From Ardenticatenia bacterium (lineage in GTDB: Bacteria; Chloroflexota; Anaerolineae; Aggregatilineales; Ch27), in the NCBI GenBank assembly GCA_026983935.1, contig JALSTC010000838.1:1-6091 (forward strand): a DNA stretch of 6,091 nucleotides. Reading direction: 5' to 3'. Each line of letters opens with the position of its first letter. The first letter of the stretch is position 1. The translations under genes and the position numbers were made by a program. Of this stretch, positions 5,708-6,091 are shown piece after piece. The notes below the pieces were generated by a model. It was not told the origin of the DNA, made no database searches, and saw only the letters and a program-made list of their open reading frames with translations.

Positions 5708-6091
5708 CTAGCCCCACAGCAGTGAACGCCCCGTTGTCGGATCAAAGAACTGCACACGCTGAGTGTCAAAGGCCACGTGAACGGCATCACCGTAACGCAC
5801 TTTTTCCGGCTCGGCGAGGAAGAACACGGCATGAGGGCCAATATGCACGACAATCAGGTCGTTGTTTCCCAGCGGCTCCACAGAAAACACCTCGCCCCGA
5901 CTTTCACTCTTCCCCTCTGTGTCCAGATGAATATCCTGGGGGCGAATGCCCATCGTGATTTCCGCCACGCCGCTGTCCAACGCCTTTTCGGCACGGTCGG
6001 GGGGCACGTCCACGTGCAGGACGCCATCCGTCGTCACGGCACGATAGGTGCCGTTTTCCTGGTGCAGCGTGACCGGGTAAAAATTCATGGG
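5708..6091 (-). CDS. ABC transporter ATP-binding subunit, C-terminal regulatory (MOBP/TOBE) part of MalK/UgpC type; 5' end beyond right edge
   Basis: The minus frame is open from the right edge to a TAG at 5708-5710, giving 128 residues. It starts ...PMNFYPVTL, the P-x-MNF block that follows the nucleotide-binding domain in MalK/UgpC-type (CUT1) ATPases, so the ATG at 6088 is an internal Met and not the gene start. GIRPQDIHL (GIRP-[EQ]-D block) and GEVFSVEPLGNNDLIVVHIG are hallmarks of the C-terminal MOBP/TOBE domain; AFDTQRVQFFDPTTGRSL is the usual end (F-D-x-x-x-x-x-x-FD-x-x-TG). Walker A/B and signature motifs lie outside the window. The protein would energise uptake of a sugar or glycerol-phosphate compound with two permeases and a binding protein. 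Because a GDPD gene follows in the same direction 36 nt downstream, as in E. coli ugpC-ugpQ, glycerol-3-phosphate or glycerophosphodiesters are the likeliest substrates. The substrate is inference, so no gene symbol is given. Confidence 0.88.
   Translation of the reverse strand, partial: PMNFYPVTLHQENGTYRAVTTDGVLHVDVPPDRAEKALDSGVAEITMGIRPQDIHLDTEGKSESRGEVFSVEPLGNNDLIVVHIGPHAVFFLAEPEKVRYGDAVHVAFDTQRVQFFDPTTGRSLLWG

Noticed and set aside
1..6091. CRISPR arrays, tRNA or rRNA genes, origins and attachment sites.
   Set aside because: No regularly spaced direct repeats, cloverleaf-like sequence or conserved rRNA stretches were seen on either strand.

Overview
The window is moderately GC-rich bacterial DNA. 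The carbohydrate/glycerol-phosphate ABC ATPase, the Cache-type sensor, the IS remnants and the unusual GDPD-superfamily architectures together recall Chloroflexota (Anaerolineae-like) genomes. That assignment rests on remembered family resemblance, not a search, and is tentative.

Layout, left to right. (1) Positions 1-546, minus strand: the N-terminal 182 residues of a membrane-anchored sensor protein (one TM helix, then a Cache-type extracytoplasmic domain), running off the left edge. (2) Positions 547-1581 hold no intact gene but are not empty. They contain a possible -10 box for the sensor gene, the decayed C-terminal ends of two different transposases (minus strand), and, directly abutting the second, the last 46 codons of a histidine kinase on the plus strand (HATPase G2-box region). 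This looks like a graveyard of IS insertion and deletion that destroyed a kinase gene. A promoter-like sequence overlapping a small inverted repeat follows it. (3) Positions 1582-4494, plus strand: a two-gene unit with a 3-nt gap. The first protein joins an N-terminal domain with faint NPP1/Vps62-like motifs to a GDPD-like domain whose catalytic histidines appear substituted. The second fuses a HAD phosphatase-type domain to a FAM151/menorin (DUF2181)-like domain, another branch of the GDPD/PLC-like fold. (4) Positions 4523-5671, minus strand and convergent: a GDPD with an intact active site fused to a C-terminal HIT-like domain. (5) Positions 5708-6091, minus strand: the C-terminal part of a MalK/UgpC-type ABC ATPase, entering from the right edge.

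The minus-strand order ATPase then GDPD matches the ugpC-ugpQ order of the E. coli ugp operon, so the right side is probably the tail of a glycerol-3-phosphate/glycerophosphodiester uptake operon. The whole 4.5-kb block places three different GDPD-superfamily proteins (one active-looking with HIT, one degenerate, one FAM151-like with HAD) side by side. It may be a phosphodiester/lipid-headgroup catabolism or sensing module; that joint role is inference from domains and context.
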